Under the pieces are notes generated by a model. That model worked only from the letters and a program-made list of their open reading frames with translations. It ran no database searches and was not told the DNA's origin. A stretch of 64,000 nucleotides of DNA from Thiobacillus sp. GTDB lineage: Bacteria; Pseudomonadota; Gammaproteobacteria; Burkholderiales; Thiobacillaceae. The translations under genes and the position numbers were made by a program. This document shows, piece after piece, positions 23,798-32,278 of the stretch. Where the stretch lies: positions 113,871 through 177,870 of the forward strand of contig JAUXRY010000034.1 of the NCBI GenBank assembly GCA_030679915.1, read 5' to 3'. The stretch's first letter is position 1, and each line of letters opens with the position of its first letter.

Positions 23798-24553
23798 CTA
23801 ACGCCTGAATGCGGCCGCATCCTGCAAGACCATCTCACTGACGATACCAACATCCGGCGCAAAGCGAGCCGTACGCTGCCAGGTTTGAATCTGTTTGGCA
23901 TACTTTTGCCCGATGGCCGGAATCGCCAGGACGCTCCTGTGTTGCAATTTGGCAAGCTTCTGCAGCGCATCACGGCAGGTCAGGAAATTAAGGAACCAGA
24001 CGTTGGTCACGTCCCTGGTGAGAGCAAGCAGTTCGGGACAGACTGCGTGCAGGTCAGCTTGTATCCGGTTAACGATGCGGACACGCTCGTTCACCAGTTG
24101 TTTGCGCCGTCGGGTCAACCGTTTGAGTGTGTCGTTGACCGCCGGAGGAATGGCGACTTCCTGCAATGCGTCGCGAGCGACGGGAATATGGGCGGAGAGC
24201 TGAAACAGTTCCAGAATCCGCCGCGCATCAATCGCATCGGTCTTGGCGGCTGCAGGGAAGATTTCCTTGTAGCGCGCCAGCTTCAGGTTGTTAACGTTAT
24301 AGAGCATCCAGCCGTGCTGGCGAATCAGCCCATCGAGCGGTCGCGCCCAGCCGTTGTAGCTTTCCATGGCGACGCTCACCGGTAGCGGATGGCGCACTTC
24401 GAGGGCAGCAATGCGGTGAAAGAACTGGTTAAAGCCAGCGGCGTGATGATCAACATCGAATTCGTCAATGAGTGTGCCATCGGGTAACCCGACAGCCACG
24501 CGGTGGCGTACGCTGCCAACATCAATGCCAATACGAAGGGTGTTTGAGTTCAT
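23798..24553 (-). pseudogene. IS110 transposase, N-terminal DEDD part
   Basis: A 251-residue frame with the DEDD nuclease-like domain (D in GIDVGS, E in AMESYNG, D's in KTDAIDARR) and the coiled-coil-like region RLTRRRKQLVNERVRIVNRIQ. It ends prematurely because of the one-base shift before GRIQALG. Confidence 0.88.
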
Positions 24554-24793
24554 CGGTGACTCCTGCTTGAGGACAGCGGCAAGGAAAGATCATCCTGACA
24601 CCTCGTCTACATTCAGAGCCACGATCACGTGGTGATTGGCACCATCCCGGCAGGCGTTACGGATGATGTGGGTGACGAGGGCGGCATTTCAGAGTCGAGC
24701 GACGTTTGTTGCCAAACCACGGACCCCATGAGCCACACCCCCGTCAGCGAGAAATGCTACGCTTCCAACTGGCGGGCGTCACCCACAAATCCG
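24554..24793 (-). other. Non-coding IS110 left end, candidate bridge-RNA region
   Basis: About 240 nt upstream of the transposase start without a convincing gene. In IS110-group elements the non-coding end upstream of the transposase encodes the structured bridge RNA. The location fits; I see no diagnostic structure by eye. Confidence 0.3.
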
Positions 24794-24872
24794 ATGGTAG
24801 ACCCCATCCTTCGTGGTTGCGGTTGGAAAACGCGAGCGCAACGCAGTCTATAAAGCAGCCGTATCGAGGTAA
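24794..24872 (+). pseudogene. Decayed second copy of the relE 3' end
   Basis: From TGGTAGA and especially CGTGGTTGCGGTTGGAAAAC onward the sequence follows relE (22329-22410) with a few third-position changes. It encodes VVAVGKRERNAVYKAAVSR to a stop TAA at 24872; a short deletion lies before this part. It comes after the broken HigBA module and the IS110 and directly before the second wcaJ 3' end. Confidence 0.85.
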
Positions 24873-24902
24873 TCGGCACGCTATTGTGCGAGGCCCTGGT
24901 TG

Positions 24903-25187
24903 ACGCAAGGGCGCATGAGCGTCGTGGGCCCGCGCCCGCATGCCGTCGCCCACAACGAGTTATATCGCAAGCTCATCAAGGGCACCATGCTGCGCCACAA
25001 GGTCAAGCCCGGCATAACGGGGTGGGCGCAGGTCAACGGCCTGCGTGGCGAAACCGAAACCCTCGACAAAATGCGCGCCCGCGTCCAGTACGACATCGAC
25101 ACCATGCGCAACTGGTCATTGCTATTCGACCTGACCATTATCGCCAGAACGCTCATCGTCGTTTGGCGTGATCAAAACGCATATTGA
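24903..25187 (+). pseudogene. Second copy of the sugar transferase (wcaJ) 3' end
   Basis: Encodes QGRMSVVGPRPHAVAHNELY through KPGITGWAQVNGLRGETE to the final VVWRDQNAY stop, about 92% identical in DNA to 21509-21792 by eye. Differences are mostly synonymous. The N-terminal 370 residues are missing and there is no start signal, so it is a fragment, not a gene. Confidence 0.9.
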
Positions 25188-25400
25188 ATCTGCGCCACCA
25201 GTTGTTCGTTCGAGCAACCTCTTCTGAAGGCTAGGGCACCCTGTCGCGCTTCTTTAACCTGCTTGCTTGGCTTGCGGGAGTGCACCCTTCTCCCCATTGT
25301 TTGCAGCAGCGTAATGCTTCTTCCATAGATACATGAGGTGTGGCTCCAAATTAATCAGCAACATTTATATTGATATAGATAAAATTTATTGATACGGTGT

Positions 25401-25417
25401 TGTCGATAAAATTTACA
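25401..25417 (+). promoter_or_regulatory. Second upstream activator-like site
   Basis: TGTCGATAAAATTTACA, TGT-N11-ACA, sharing TGTCG and TTTACA with 25535-25551 and 18515-18531. It lies 134 nt (start to start) before the 25535 copy. Confidence 0.5.
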
Positions 25418-25534
25418 CTTCATACGATAGTTGCTATCTATATGATTTTTAATAACTTATTAATTACAAAGTTCGGAACTTGATTTAATAAGTTAAAAAT
25501 TTAGGCTGTCTCCCACATATTGAGGTCTCGATTT

Positions 25535-25551
25535 TGTCGGATTTCTTTACA
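25535..25551 (+). promoter_or_regulatory. Upstream activator-like site of the PEP-CTERM gene
   Basis: TGTCGGATTTCTTTACA, one base different from the site at 18515. It lies about 119 nt upstream of the sigma-54 promoter at 25670. Confidence 0.65.
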
Positions 25552-25669
25552 CTCCGGGTTCACGAGTAGTTTTTTAGTACTAGATTGACCACTTCAAACT
25601 ACCAAAGCCAATTAATCGGGTTAATAACTGCCTGATAGTTAAGGAATATAAGCAAGTGTTTCTGCAGGG

Positions 25670-25685
25670 TGGTACGCCTGTTGCT
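25670..25685 (+). promoter_or_regulatory. Sigma-54 promoter of the PEP-CTERM gene
   Basis: TGGTACGCCTGTTGCT differs from TGGCACG-N4-TTGCW at one position. It keeps GG-N10-GC. Transcription would start near 25697, giving a leader of about 100 nt. Confidence 0.8.
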
Positions 25686-25795
25686 TTAGACACCATGCCG
25701 CGAAGGGAATTACACGGTGAGTGTTTACACCGCGTGGTAGCACAAAGTAGTGGTTTGATCGATCGATACTTAATCTACATGAGGAGATTTACTAA

Positions 25796-26452
25796 ATGAA
25801 TTTTAAAAAAACTTTACTGGCAGCGGCACTGGTTGGTTCTTCCGTTGTTTCCGTTAGCGCTTTCGCTGTCCCGACGGTGATGAAAGTCACCAGCGGTCAG
25901 TTCGGCATGGGTTTCTTCACTGGCGGCACCTTTCTGCCAATTACCTTCTTCGGTTCGGGTGCTGCTGATATTACCGACACATACAATGCACCGGGCTGGA
26001 ACACGAGTGCGGCTGTAACTTCTGGTCACCCAACCTCGATTGGATCATTTGACTTCAGCGGCTCATGGGTCAACACCTACACTGCAGCGGCCGCCACTCA
26101 GGCTGGTGTTCCAGGCGGTGGTCCGGCTCCAGTGTTTACGGGTCCCTTGGTTAATGGCGCGTTCACCATTAATATGAGTTCGTTCTTTGCTAACTGGAAT
26201 GGTACAGACTTCAACCAGGGTAATGCCGCAGTTGCTGGCACACTCTCTGGCTGTTCTGCTTCTGGCTGTACCTACACCATGGCTTGGCAGTCACTGATCC
26301 AAGGTGGCCCTCCCTTCGGTGGCCAGACTGGTTCCTGGGTTTTGAATGGCACGATTGCTCCTATACCTGAGGCTTCCACCTACGGCATGATGGCTGCTGG
26401 CCTGGCAATGGTTGGCTTCGTTGCTCGCCGCCGCACCCGTAGCGCTGTCTAA
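25796..26452 (+). CDS. PEP-CTERM sorting domain protein
   Basis: A 218-residue secreted protein: signal peptide about 1-24 (SVSAFA), Gly/Ser/Thr/Asn-rich body with a short Cys pair (LSGCSASGCTYT), then PIPEASTYGMMAAGLAMVGF and the basic tail RRRTRS. It is probably abundant: it has its own sigma-54 promoter with two activator-like sites, a strong ribosome site and its own terminator. It resembles the small Ser/Gly-rich PEP-CTERM proteins linked to floc and EPS formation. Confidence 0.93.
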   Translation: MNFKKTLLAAALVGSSVVSVSAFAVPTVMKVTSGQFGMGFFTGGTFLPITFFGSGAADITDTYNAPGWNTSAAVTSGHPTSIGSFDFSGSWVNTYTAAAATQAGVPGGGPAPVFTGPLVNGAFTINMSSFFANWNGTDFNQGNAAVAGTLSGCSASGCTYTMAWQSLIQGGPPFGGQTGSWVLNGTIAPIPEASTYGMMAAGLAMVGFVARRRTRSAV

Positions 26453-26485
26453 ACTGCGGTAGACGTTCTGTAATAAAAAAATTAG

Positions 26486-26513
26486 AGAGGCGGATAATAT
26501 CCGCCTCTTTTTT
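26486..26513 (+). terminator. Intrinsic terminator after the PEP-CTERM gene
   Basis: A perfect 10-bp stem AGAGGCGGAT/ATCCGCCTCT with a 3-nt loop, followed by six T's. Confidence 0.92.
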
Positions 26514-26537
26514 ATGGGGATTGGGCAATGAGAAGGT

Positions 26538-28550
26538 TTGCTGAAGATGCTGCGGGTACAGGGCGATAAACAGGATTTGTTATTGCAGGCCGATGCGTTC
26601 CTGGATAGCGGCAGGTTGCAGGACGCGCAGAACCTGTATGTGCGCATTACCAAACTTGATCCCTTGGACATTGAATCCTGGTTGATGCGCGCGGCCATTG
26701 AGGCGGAATCGAGCTCAGTTGGGCCGGCTTTAGCTTCCTGCGAACAGGTGATCAGGCTTGATCCTGAAAACGCCGAAGCGTATTCAATGCAAGGCCGCTT
26801 GCTGGCAAGCCAGGAGAGACTGGATTTGGCGCAGGTTGCTTTGGCTCAGGCGGTGCGCCTAGATGCCAGTGATGGAGAGGCGTGGAATGCGCTGGCCGGC
26901 GTTTTTCTGAAACAGGGTCTTTTTTCCGATGCGGAGCGTTGTGGTAGGGAAGGGGTACGCTTGCTGCCGCAGATGGCTGATGGCTACATCAATCTTGGCA
27001 ATGCACTCGCAGGATTGGGCCGGCTCGAAGAAGCCCATCAATCGTGTGCGCACGCGGTGGCACTTGACGACCGCAATGGTCTGGCGTGGGGATGCCTTGC
27101 GCTGACATGTGAGCGGTCAGAAAACTGGCCGGAGGCCAGGCGGGCTTATATCAAAATGACCGAACGGTTGCCTGGGCAAGTGGTTGCCATGGTTGGCTTG
27201 GCGCGGGCAAATGTGGCGCTGGGTGAGTGGACCGAAGCTGGGCAGGTTCTGGCGCGGGCGCTCACTGCGCACCCCGGCGATTCCGAAATACACCGGATGC
27301 TGGGGCATCTGTATTCGGAAAAAGGAGAGCCGCAACAGGCCGAGCATCATTATCGGGAGTCGGTCCAGTTCAATTCAGCAAACGTTTCCGCGCTCATTGA
27401 TCTGGGCAATTTGTTGCAAACCGGGCAGCGTTATTCAGAGGCCGAGGCGTGCTATAGCCAGGCTTTGGCGATTGCAGGTCAATCTCCCGAGGCACATTTC
27501 AATCTGGGGGTCTGCAAGCAGCGACAGGGGCAATACGATGCCGCGCAGGTCTGTTTTGACCAAGCTATTTATTGCCGACCCGATTTCGTCGAGGCGCACT
27601 GGTATCAATCTTTTGTCTGCTTGCTCACAGGCGACTACGCGCGGGGCTGGGACGAATATGCGTGGCGGCTACGGCAAAAACAGAATGTTCCTCGGCCCTT
27701 CAGCCAGCCGGTATGGGATGGGTCGAGTTTGGCGGGTCGCACGATATTGGTTCATGATGAACAAGGATACGGCGATACCTTTCAATTCGTTCGCTACCTT
27801 TCACTGGTCAAGGCTAAAGGCGGCCGGGTGGTTTTCGAATGCCACCCAAAGCTCGGCCCGATATTGAGCGGGTGTGCCGATTATGACGAGATTCACGAAC
27901 GCGTCTCATCTGGCAGCGCGCCCAACACCGCGTTCGACACCCAGATTCATTTGCTGAGTTTGCCGCAGATATTTCAGACGCGCCTTGAGTCGATTCCGGA
28001 TGAAATGCCCTATATCAATGCCAATCCGGAGCGCGTTGCGTATTGGCGAGATCGCATCGCCGGTGATACAGGTTTCAAAATCGGCATCGCCTGGGCTGGG
28101 AGCGCAAATCACACCAATGAACTCAACCGCTCATGTTCGTTGGCGATATTTCAGGCGATTGCCGATATGCCAGGCGTGAGTCTGTACAGCTTGCAAAAAG
28201 GGCCCGGCTCCGAGCAGGTGGACTCGGCGCCTATAGGTATGAACATCAAGCGACTGGATAAAGATATGGACTTGACCGCGCGGTTTGTCGATACGGCGGC
28301 CTTGATGGTCAACCTGGATCTGGTAATTTCAATCGATACTTCGATCGTTCATCTGGCAGGCGCAATGGGTTGCCCGGTCTGGACATTGTTGTGTGCCAGC
28401 CCGGATTGGCGATGGGGCCTGGAGGGTACGCGTTCGCCCTGGTATCCGTCCATGCGGTTGTTCCGGCAATCCGTGACGGGCAACTGGGATGGGGTGATGG
28501 CAGAGGTATGCGATGCACTTGGATTGTTAATACCGCAGAGGGGCTTATAA
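26538..28550 (+). CDS. TPR-repeat protein with C-terminal GT9-like glycosyltransferase domain
   Basis: About 670 residues. Residues about 5-330 are tandem TPRs (for example SAEAHFNLGVCKQRQGQYDA-like units). A linker follows, then a glycosyltransferase-like region (about 385-660) with LVHDEQGYGDTFQFVRYLSL, KIGIAWAGSANHTNELNRSC and DLVISIDTSIVHLAGAMGCP. Such proteins are candidate protein O-glycosyltransferases. TTG 26538 or ATG 26547 may start it. It follows a Ser/Thr-rich PEP-CTERM gene and precedes a DUF6165 gene by 2 nt, suggesting co-transcription and a possible role in glycosylating PEP-CTERM proteins (inference). Confidence 0.85.
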   Translation: MLKMLRVQGDKQDLLLQADAFLDSGRLQDAQNLYVRITKLDPLDIESWLMRAAIEAESSSVGPALASCEQVIRLDPENAEAYSMQGRLLASQERLDLAQVALAQAVRLDASDGEAWNALAGVFLKQGLFSDAERCGREGVRLLPQMADGYINLGNALAGLGRLEEAHQSCAHAVALDDRNGLAWGCLALTCERSENWPEARRAYIKMTERLPGQVVAMVGLARANVALGEWTEAGQVLARALTAHPGDSEIHRMLGHLYSEKGEPQQAEHHYRESVQFNSANVSALIDLGNLLQTGQRYSEAEACYSQALAIAGQSPEAHFNLGVCKQRQGQYDAAQVCFDQAIYCRPDFVEAHWYQSFVCLLTGDYARGWDEYAWRLRQKQNVPRPFSQPVWDGSSLAGRTILVHDEQGYGDTFQFVRYLSLVKAKGGRVVFECHPKLGPILSGCADYDEIHERVSSGSAPNTAFDTQIHLLSLPQIFQTRLESIPDEMPYINANPERVAYWRDRIAGDTGFKIGIAWAGSANHTNELNRSCSLAIFQAIADMPGVSLYSLQKGPGSEQVDSAPIGMNIKRLDKDMDLTARFVDTAALMVNLDLVISIDTSIVHLAGAMGCPVWTLLCASPDWRWGLEGTRSPWYPSMRLFRQSVTGNWDGVMAEVCDALGLLIPQRGL

Positions 28551-28552
28551 AG

Positions 28553-28939
28553 ATGTCAGTCATGATCGAGGTTTCATACGGCGAGCTATTCGACAAGATC
28601 AGTATTCTGGAGATCAAATCGGCTCAGGTGACGGACCCACTGAAGCTTGCCAACATAAGCCTTGAACTTTCCAGGTTGCTGGAAGTTCTCCGGATTCAGA
28701 TTCAGGCTGATGAAGGGATCGATGATCTGTCTGCCCAGCTCCACCAGATAAACAAGGCGCTGTGGGTGGTTGAAGACCAGTTGCGGGACAAGGAAAGGGA
28801 CAAGCAGTTTGATGAGGCCTTCGTCGAACTGGCGCGCAGCGTGTACAAACTCAATGACGAGCGCGCCAGGCTCAAGCTCGAACTTAATACCAGGTTGGGT
28901 TCACGTATTGTGGAAGAGAAAAATTATCGTGCGTATTAG
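28553..28939 (+). CDS. DUF6165 family protein
   Basis: A 128-residue, mostly helical, charged protein (MIEVSYGELFDKISILEIKS, then a coiled-coil-like stretch IHQINKALWVVEDQLRDKER-type to the end). The family often lies beside TPR-glycosyltransferases and sugar-modification genes. Function unknown. It starts 2 nt after the stop of the TPR protein. Confidence 0.75.
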   Translation: MSVMIEVSYGELFDKISILEIKSAQVTDPLKLANISLELSRLLEVLRIQIQADEGIDDLSAQLHQINKALWVVEDQLRDKERDKQFDEAFVELARSVYKLNDERARLKLELNTRLGSRIVEEKNYRAY

Positions 28940-29064
28940 TGCTGTTGTGGATCTGCAACTTAACCAAAAAACCAGCTTATTGGAAATTGATTATGGATAT
29001 AATTGGTCCATAGCAAAAAATTACTACGTGATGGTCAACTACAAGAATGGAGGAGGTACATAAA

Positions 29065-30975
29065 ATGATGAAGCTAAAAGTGTTGGTGGGCGCTATGGCG
29101 CTTGCCACAGCAGGGTCCGCTTGTGCAACCAATGGCTATTTTTTGCCAGGTTTCGGTTTTCGTTCCCAGGGTATGGGTGGAGTGGGTATTGCCTATGGTC
29201 GTGATTCGCTATCAACGGCGGCGAACCCTGCCAATGCAGTCAACACTGGCATGAGAGGCGATATGGGCATCGGTGTATTTAATCCCGAGCGAAATGCTTC
29301 AGTGGGCCCGGGTACCGGATTGTCCGGTGGGGATAACGATTTCACACCTGGTGGTGGTGGGGCTTTTGGCTTCACTGGCAATACCGAGAGCGACGCCAAG
29401 TATTTCTTGATGCCGGAAATGGGATTCAGCATGCCGCTGACCGAAAACCTGCATGTCGCCATGGCGGTGGTTGGAAACGGTGGGATGAATACGACCTATC
29501 CGCAGAATTTTTTCGCATTTGGGGGCTTAAACCCCTCACCTGACAAAAAAATCGGTGTCGATATGATGCAACTGCTGGTCCCCATCAGTTTGGCATACCG
29601 GGTCAATGAGACTCACTCATTGGGTGCTTCGCTCGTGCTGGCTGAAACCCGCTTCCGGGCATACGGTCTTGAAGCATTTGCCAACTTTGCCGGCGTGCCT
29701 TCCGATCCGAAATATGTAACCGGAAATGGTTTTGATTACAGCTATGGCGCAGGCTTCAAGTTGGGTTGGTTGGGCGAATTCATGGATGATAAACTCACTG
29801 TTGGTCTGACTTATGCTTCGCGAACCTGGATGTCCAAGTTCGATAAGTACAAGAGCTTGTTCGCTGAGCAGGGCGATTTCGACATTCCCGAAAACTACGG
29901 TATTGGCGTCGCGTTCAAGCCTGTCAAGAATCTGGTCATAGCGGCCGATGTGGTTCGCATCAATTACAATGATATCGCTTCGATAGGCAATCGCGGCCCG
30001 GGATTCGGGGTTAATAAGGCTTTATTAGGTACAGACGGAGTCCCATCCTTGTTGGATTCTAATAAGCAATTAGGCAAGGACCAAGGTATGGGGTTCGGCT
30101 GGGAAAACCAGACGGTTTACAAACTGGGGGTTCAGTACGGCGTGAACAATCGTCTGCTATTGCGTGCAGGCTACAATTACGGCAAGACCCCGATTGACCA
30201 GGTGACGTTCAATCTGCTGGCACCCGCCACGGTGGAGAAACATTACTCGTTGGGCTTTACTTACAAAGCCAACGACTTGCTGGAAGTGACCGGCACTTAT
30301 ATGTATGCCGCTTCCAACAGCCAGACAGCATGTAATCAGAATATCGTTGATTGCGCTTCGTTCAATATGCACCAAAACCTGTTCGCCTTAAGTATGGGGT
30401 GGGTGCTTGATCCAGGTCCAAAATCTGAATATGGCGAGAGTGACTGGGCCGGCATCAACTTCGATGGCTGGTATGGAGGCTTTGGTTTCGGGCAATCCAG
30501 ATACCGCAATGTTGCCTCATACATTAATGCAGAAGTGGGCCCACAGGCTGCCTCGACTACTGCCAACAGTCGCAGTGAAGGTTGGAAGGTCTATACGGGT
30601 TACCAGGTCAATAAATATCTGGGCGTGGAAGGTGGTTATGCGAACCTGAATGACGTAAGTGCCACAACCGGATCGCGCCGCACCAATGTGGTTAGCGATG
30701 CCTGGACACTGGCAGCCGTCGGTACGCTACCGGTGACCAACAAATTGTCGGTTATCGGCAAGCTGGGTGCGGCCTATGTACTTGCGGATATCAGAACCAA
30801 GAATGGCACTGCACTTACGAAGCGTAGCGGTGATGATAGTTATGAGCCTTACTACGGTATGGGTGTGAGCTATGCGCTGCTGAAAAACCTTGATCTGCGC
30901 GCAGAGTGGGAGCGTTTTGATAGAAAAGACCTCAATATTGATTTGATGACGGCGGGTATGACTGTCAAGTTCTAA
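29065..30975 (+). CDS. FadL/OmpP1-type outer-membrane transporter fused to an OmpA-like beta barrel
   Basis: A 636-residue outer-membrane protein. The signal peptide ends near SACA, and the mature start TNGYFLPGFGFRSQGMGGVG is typical of the FadL/TodX family. The FadL-like barrel spans about residues 23-445. A second, smaller barrel of about 180 residues (FDGWYGGFGFGQSRYRN, VYTGYQVNKYLGVEGGYANL, LRAEWERFDRKD, ending AGMTVKF) resembles OmpA/OMP_b-brl domains. ATG 29065 follows AGGAGG at 8 nt. It ends with aromatic Phe as outer-membrane proteins do. It probably takes up hydrophobic compounds; the role of the second barrel is unknown. Confidence 0.85.
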   Translation: MMKLKVLVGAMALATAGSACATNGYFLPGFGFRSQGMGGVGIAYGRDSLSTAANPANAVNTGMRGDMGIGVFNPERNASVGPGTGLSGGDNDFTPGGGGAFGFTGNTESDAKYFLMPEMGFSMPLTENLHVAMAVVGNGGMNTTYPQNFFAFGGLNPSPDKKIGVDMMQLLVPISLAYRVNETHSLGASLVLAETRFRAYGLEAFANFAGVPSDPKYVTGNGFDYSYGAGFKLGWLGEFMDDKLTVGLTYASRTWMSKFDKYKSLFAEQGDFDIPENYGIGVAFKPVKNLVIAADVVRINYNDIASIGNRGPGFGVNKALLGTDGVPSLLDSNKQLGKDQGMGFGWENQTVYKLGVQYGVNNRLLLRAGYNYGKTPIDQVTFNLLAPATVEKHYSLGFTYKANDLLEVTGTYMYAASNSQTACNQNIVDCASFNMHQNLFALSMGWVLDPGPKSEYGESDWAGINFDGWYGGFGFGQSRYRNVASYINAEVGPQAASTTANSRSEGWKVYTGYQVNKYLGVEGGYANLNDVSATTGSRRTNVVSDAWTLAAVGTLPVTNKLSVIGKLGAAYVLADIRTKNGTALTKRSGDDSYEPYYGMGVSYALLKNLDLRAEWERFDRKDLNIDLMTAGMTVKF

Positions 30976-30998
30976 CAACACGATTGGTGGAAGCCATT

Positions 30999-31023
30999 AA
31001 AAGCCGGGGAAACCCGGCTTTTT
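30999..31023 (+). terminator. Intrinsic terminator after the double-barrel gene
   Basis: Stem AAAAGCCGGG/CCCGGCTTTT with a GAAA tetraloop and T run. Confidence 0.92.
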
Positions 31024-31266
31024 CTTATGTCATCATCGAATTCAGTTTCGTACTTGGTTTGAGTGTTTATTAAGGGGTGTTCTTTATTGCCTGTGTGCAA
31101 GGTGTGTATTTCTACTAATCCGGGCATAAAGCAGGGTGCAATCAGCATTTAAATATTTGTCTTATCAAGTGTTATACAAGAATTTTGATTCTGTATTTAG
31201 GCTGCATGCATGGTGTAACATTCGTACTATAAATTTCCAATAATCTGGATGAAGAGGATGATTAAA

Positions 31267-32241
31267 ATGCACGGTTCACAAAAGTTGTATTTGCCATTGC
31301 TTGTTGCTGCATTGCTTTTAGGTTGCGGCGATAAAAAAGATAGCGCGGCTACAGAAGATAAAAAGGCAACGCAGGTCGCAGCCAAGGTCAACGACACTGA
31401 ATTGACCGTTCATCAGGTGAACTATGCATTACAGCGCGTTCCGAATCTGGACAAGGAGCAAGCCAAGGCGGCTTCGCTGCAAGTAGTACGCAATCTGGTG
31501 GAGCAGGAAATCATTGCGCAGAAGGCAATGAGCGAAAAACTGGATCGCGATCCCAATGTGGTGCAGGCGCTGGATGCTGCACGCCGCCAGATTCTGGCCG
31601 AGGCTTATATGACACGCAAGCTGGGCACGCCGGCTGAACCGAGCGATGCGGAAGTGTCTGATTATTTTGACAAGCATCCTGAACTGTTTACCAAGCGCAA
31701 GATTTATCGGTTGCAGGAAATCGGGATCACAGCGCCAAAAGAAAAGCATGAGGCGATACGTGCCCAGCTTGTTGCATCAAAGACGTTGAATGATTTTGCT
31801 GATTGGCTCAAGTCTGAAAACCTTCCGGCTAAGGTGGGACAGGGCGTGAAGCCTGCCGAGCAGTTGCCCCTTGAATTGTTGCCTCAGCTTTCACAAATGC
31901 CGGACGGTCAGGCTATGGTGGTGAATTCGCCAGATGGCCTGCTGGTGATTGTGCTGGCTGACTCGCAGACGCAGCCAAAGACGCTGGAGCAGGCGAAACC
32001 CGATATTGCCCGTCTGCTGCAGGTGCAAGCACGCCAGAAAGCCGCCAAAATTGAACTGGATGCACTAAAGGCGGCTGCCAAGATCGAATATATGGGTGAG
32101 TTTGTGGATGCCGGCAAAGAAGTTGCCGCACCTGCCAAGAAACCCGCCGAACCAGCCAAACCAGCTGCACCAGCTGCACCAGCTGCTGCACCTACGGCTG
32201 ACGCTGATGCGATCAGCAAGGGACTTTCTGGTCTGAAGTGA
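31267..32241 (+). CDS. epsD: EpsD-family peptidyl-prolyl cis-trans isomerase lipoprotein
   Basis: A 324-residue lipoprotein: lipobox ALLLGC with the lipidated Cys at about residue 20. A SurA/PrsA-like N-terminal helical region (VNDTELTVHQVNYALQ, LVEQEIIAQKAM) precedes a parvulin-like PPIase region (IYRLQEIGI ... VKPAEQLPLELLPQLSQMPDG). A Pro/Ala-rich tail is built from 9-nt repeats (GCACCAGCT). ATG 31267 was chosen from GAGG 9 nt upstream; in-frame ATGs at 31249 and 31258 are possible. It marks the start of the exosortase B EPS locus and probably helps fold EPS export proteins. Confidence 0.9.
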   Translation: MHGSQKLYLPLLVAALLLGCGDKKDSAATEDKKATQVAAKVNDTELTVHQVNYALQRVPNLDKEQAKAASLQVVRNLVEQEIIAQKAMSEKLDRDPNVVQALDAARRQILAEAYMTRKLGTPAEPSDAEVSDYFDKHPELFTKRKIYRLQEIGITAPKEKHEAIRAQLVASKTLNDFADWLKSENLPAKVGQGVKPAEQLPLELLPQLSQMPDGQAMVVNSPDGLLVIVLADSQTQPKTLEQAKPDIARLLQVQARQKAAKIELDALKAAAKIEYMGEFVDAGKEVAAPAKKPAEPAKPAAPAAPAAAPTADADAISKGLSGLK

Positions 32242-32278
32242 TCTGACAAGCGCGGTTTCAAGCCGCGTTTGCCTCACT

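Larger units (their letters stand above)
23355..24553 (-). mobile_element. IS110-family insertion sequence, transposase frameshifted
   Basis: Coding extent of an IS110 transposase on the minus strand in two frames. The N-terminal DEDD RuvC-like half (from ATG 24553, RIGIDVGSVRHRVAVGL, AVAMESYNGW, TDAIDARRI) ends in AAAFRR-stop at 23798. The C-terminal transposase-20 half (GRIQALGMDIKALDHS, LQSIPGFGNTTTAELAGEVG, then the serine-containing SGKKTGARTP) continues in another frame to 23355. A one-base loss near 23820-23830 explains this. Element ends are not visible, since IS110 members lack terminal inverted repeats. It is probably inactive. Confidence 0.88.
25188..25795 (+). other. 608-nt regulatory region before a PEP-CTERM gene
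   Basis: No protein-like frame. A very AT-rich stretch (about 25350-25500) contains one TGT-N11-ACA site (25401), and a second lies at 25535. A sigma-54 promoter is at 25670. A leader hairpin follows it (CGGTG 25715 / CACCG 25728), with GAGGAG before the ATG at 25796. Confidence 0.7.

Noticed and set aside
28980..29001. TATAAT at about 28996 as promoter of the double-barrel gene
   Set aside because: No -35 hexamer at a proper distance; a leader promoter is likely but cannot be placed.
32150..32215. Short 9-nt tandem repeats (GCACCAGCT) near the end of epsD as a CRISPR or VNTR
   Set aside because: They are in frame and encode the Ala/Pro tail typical of EpsD proteins; no spacers.
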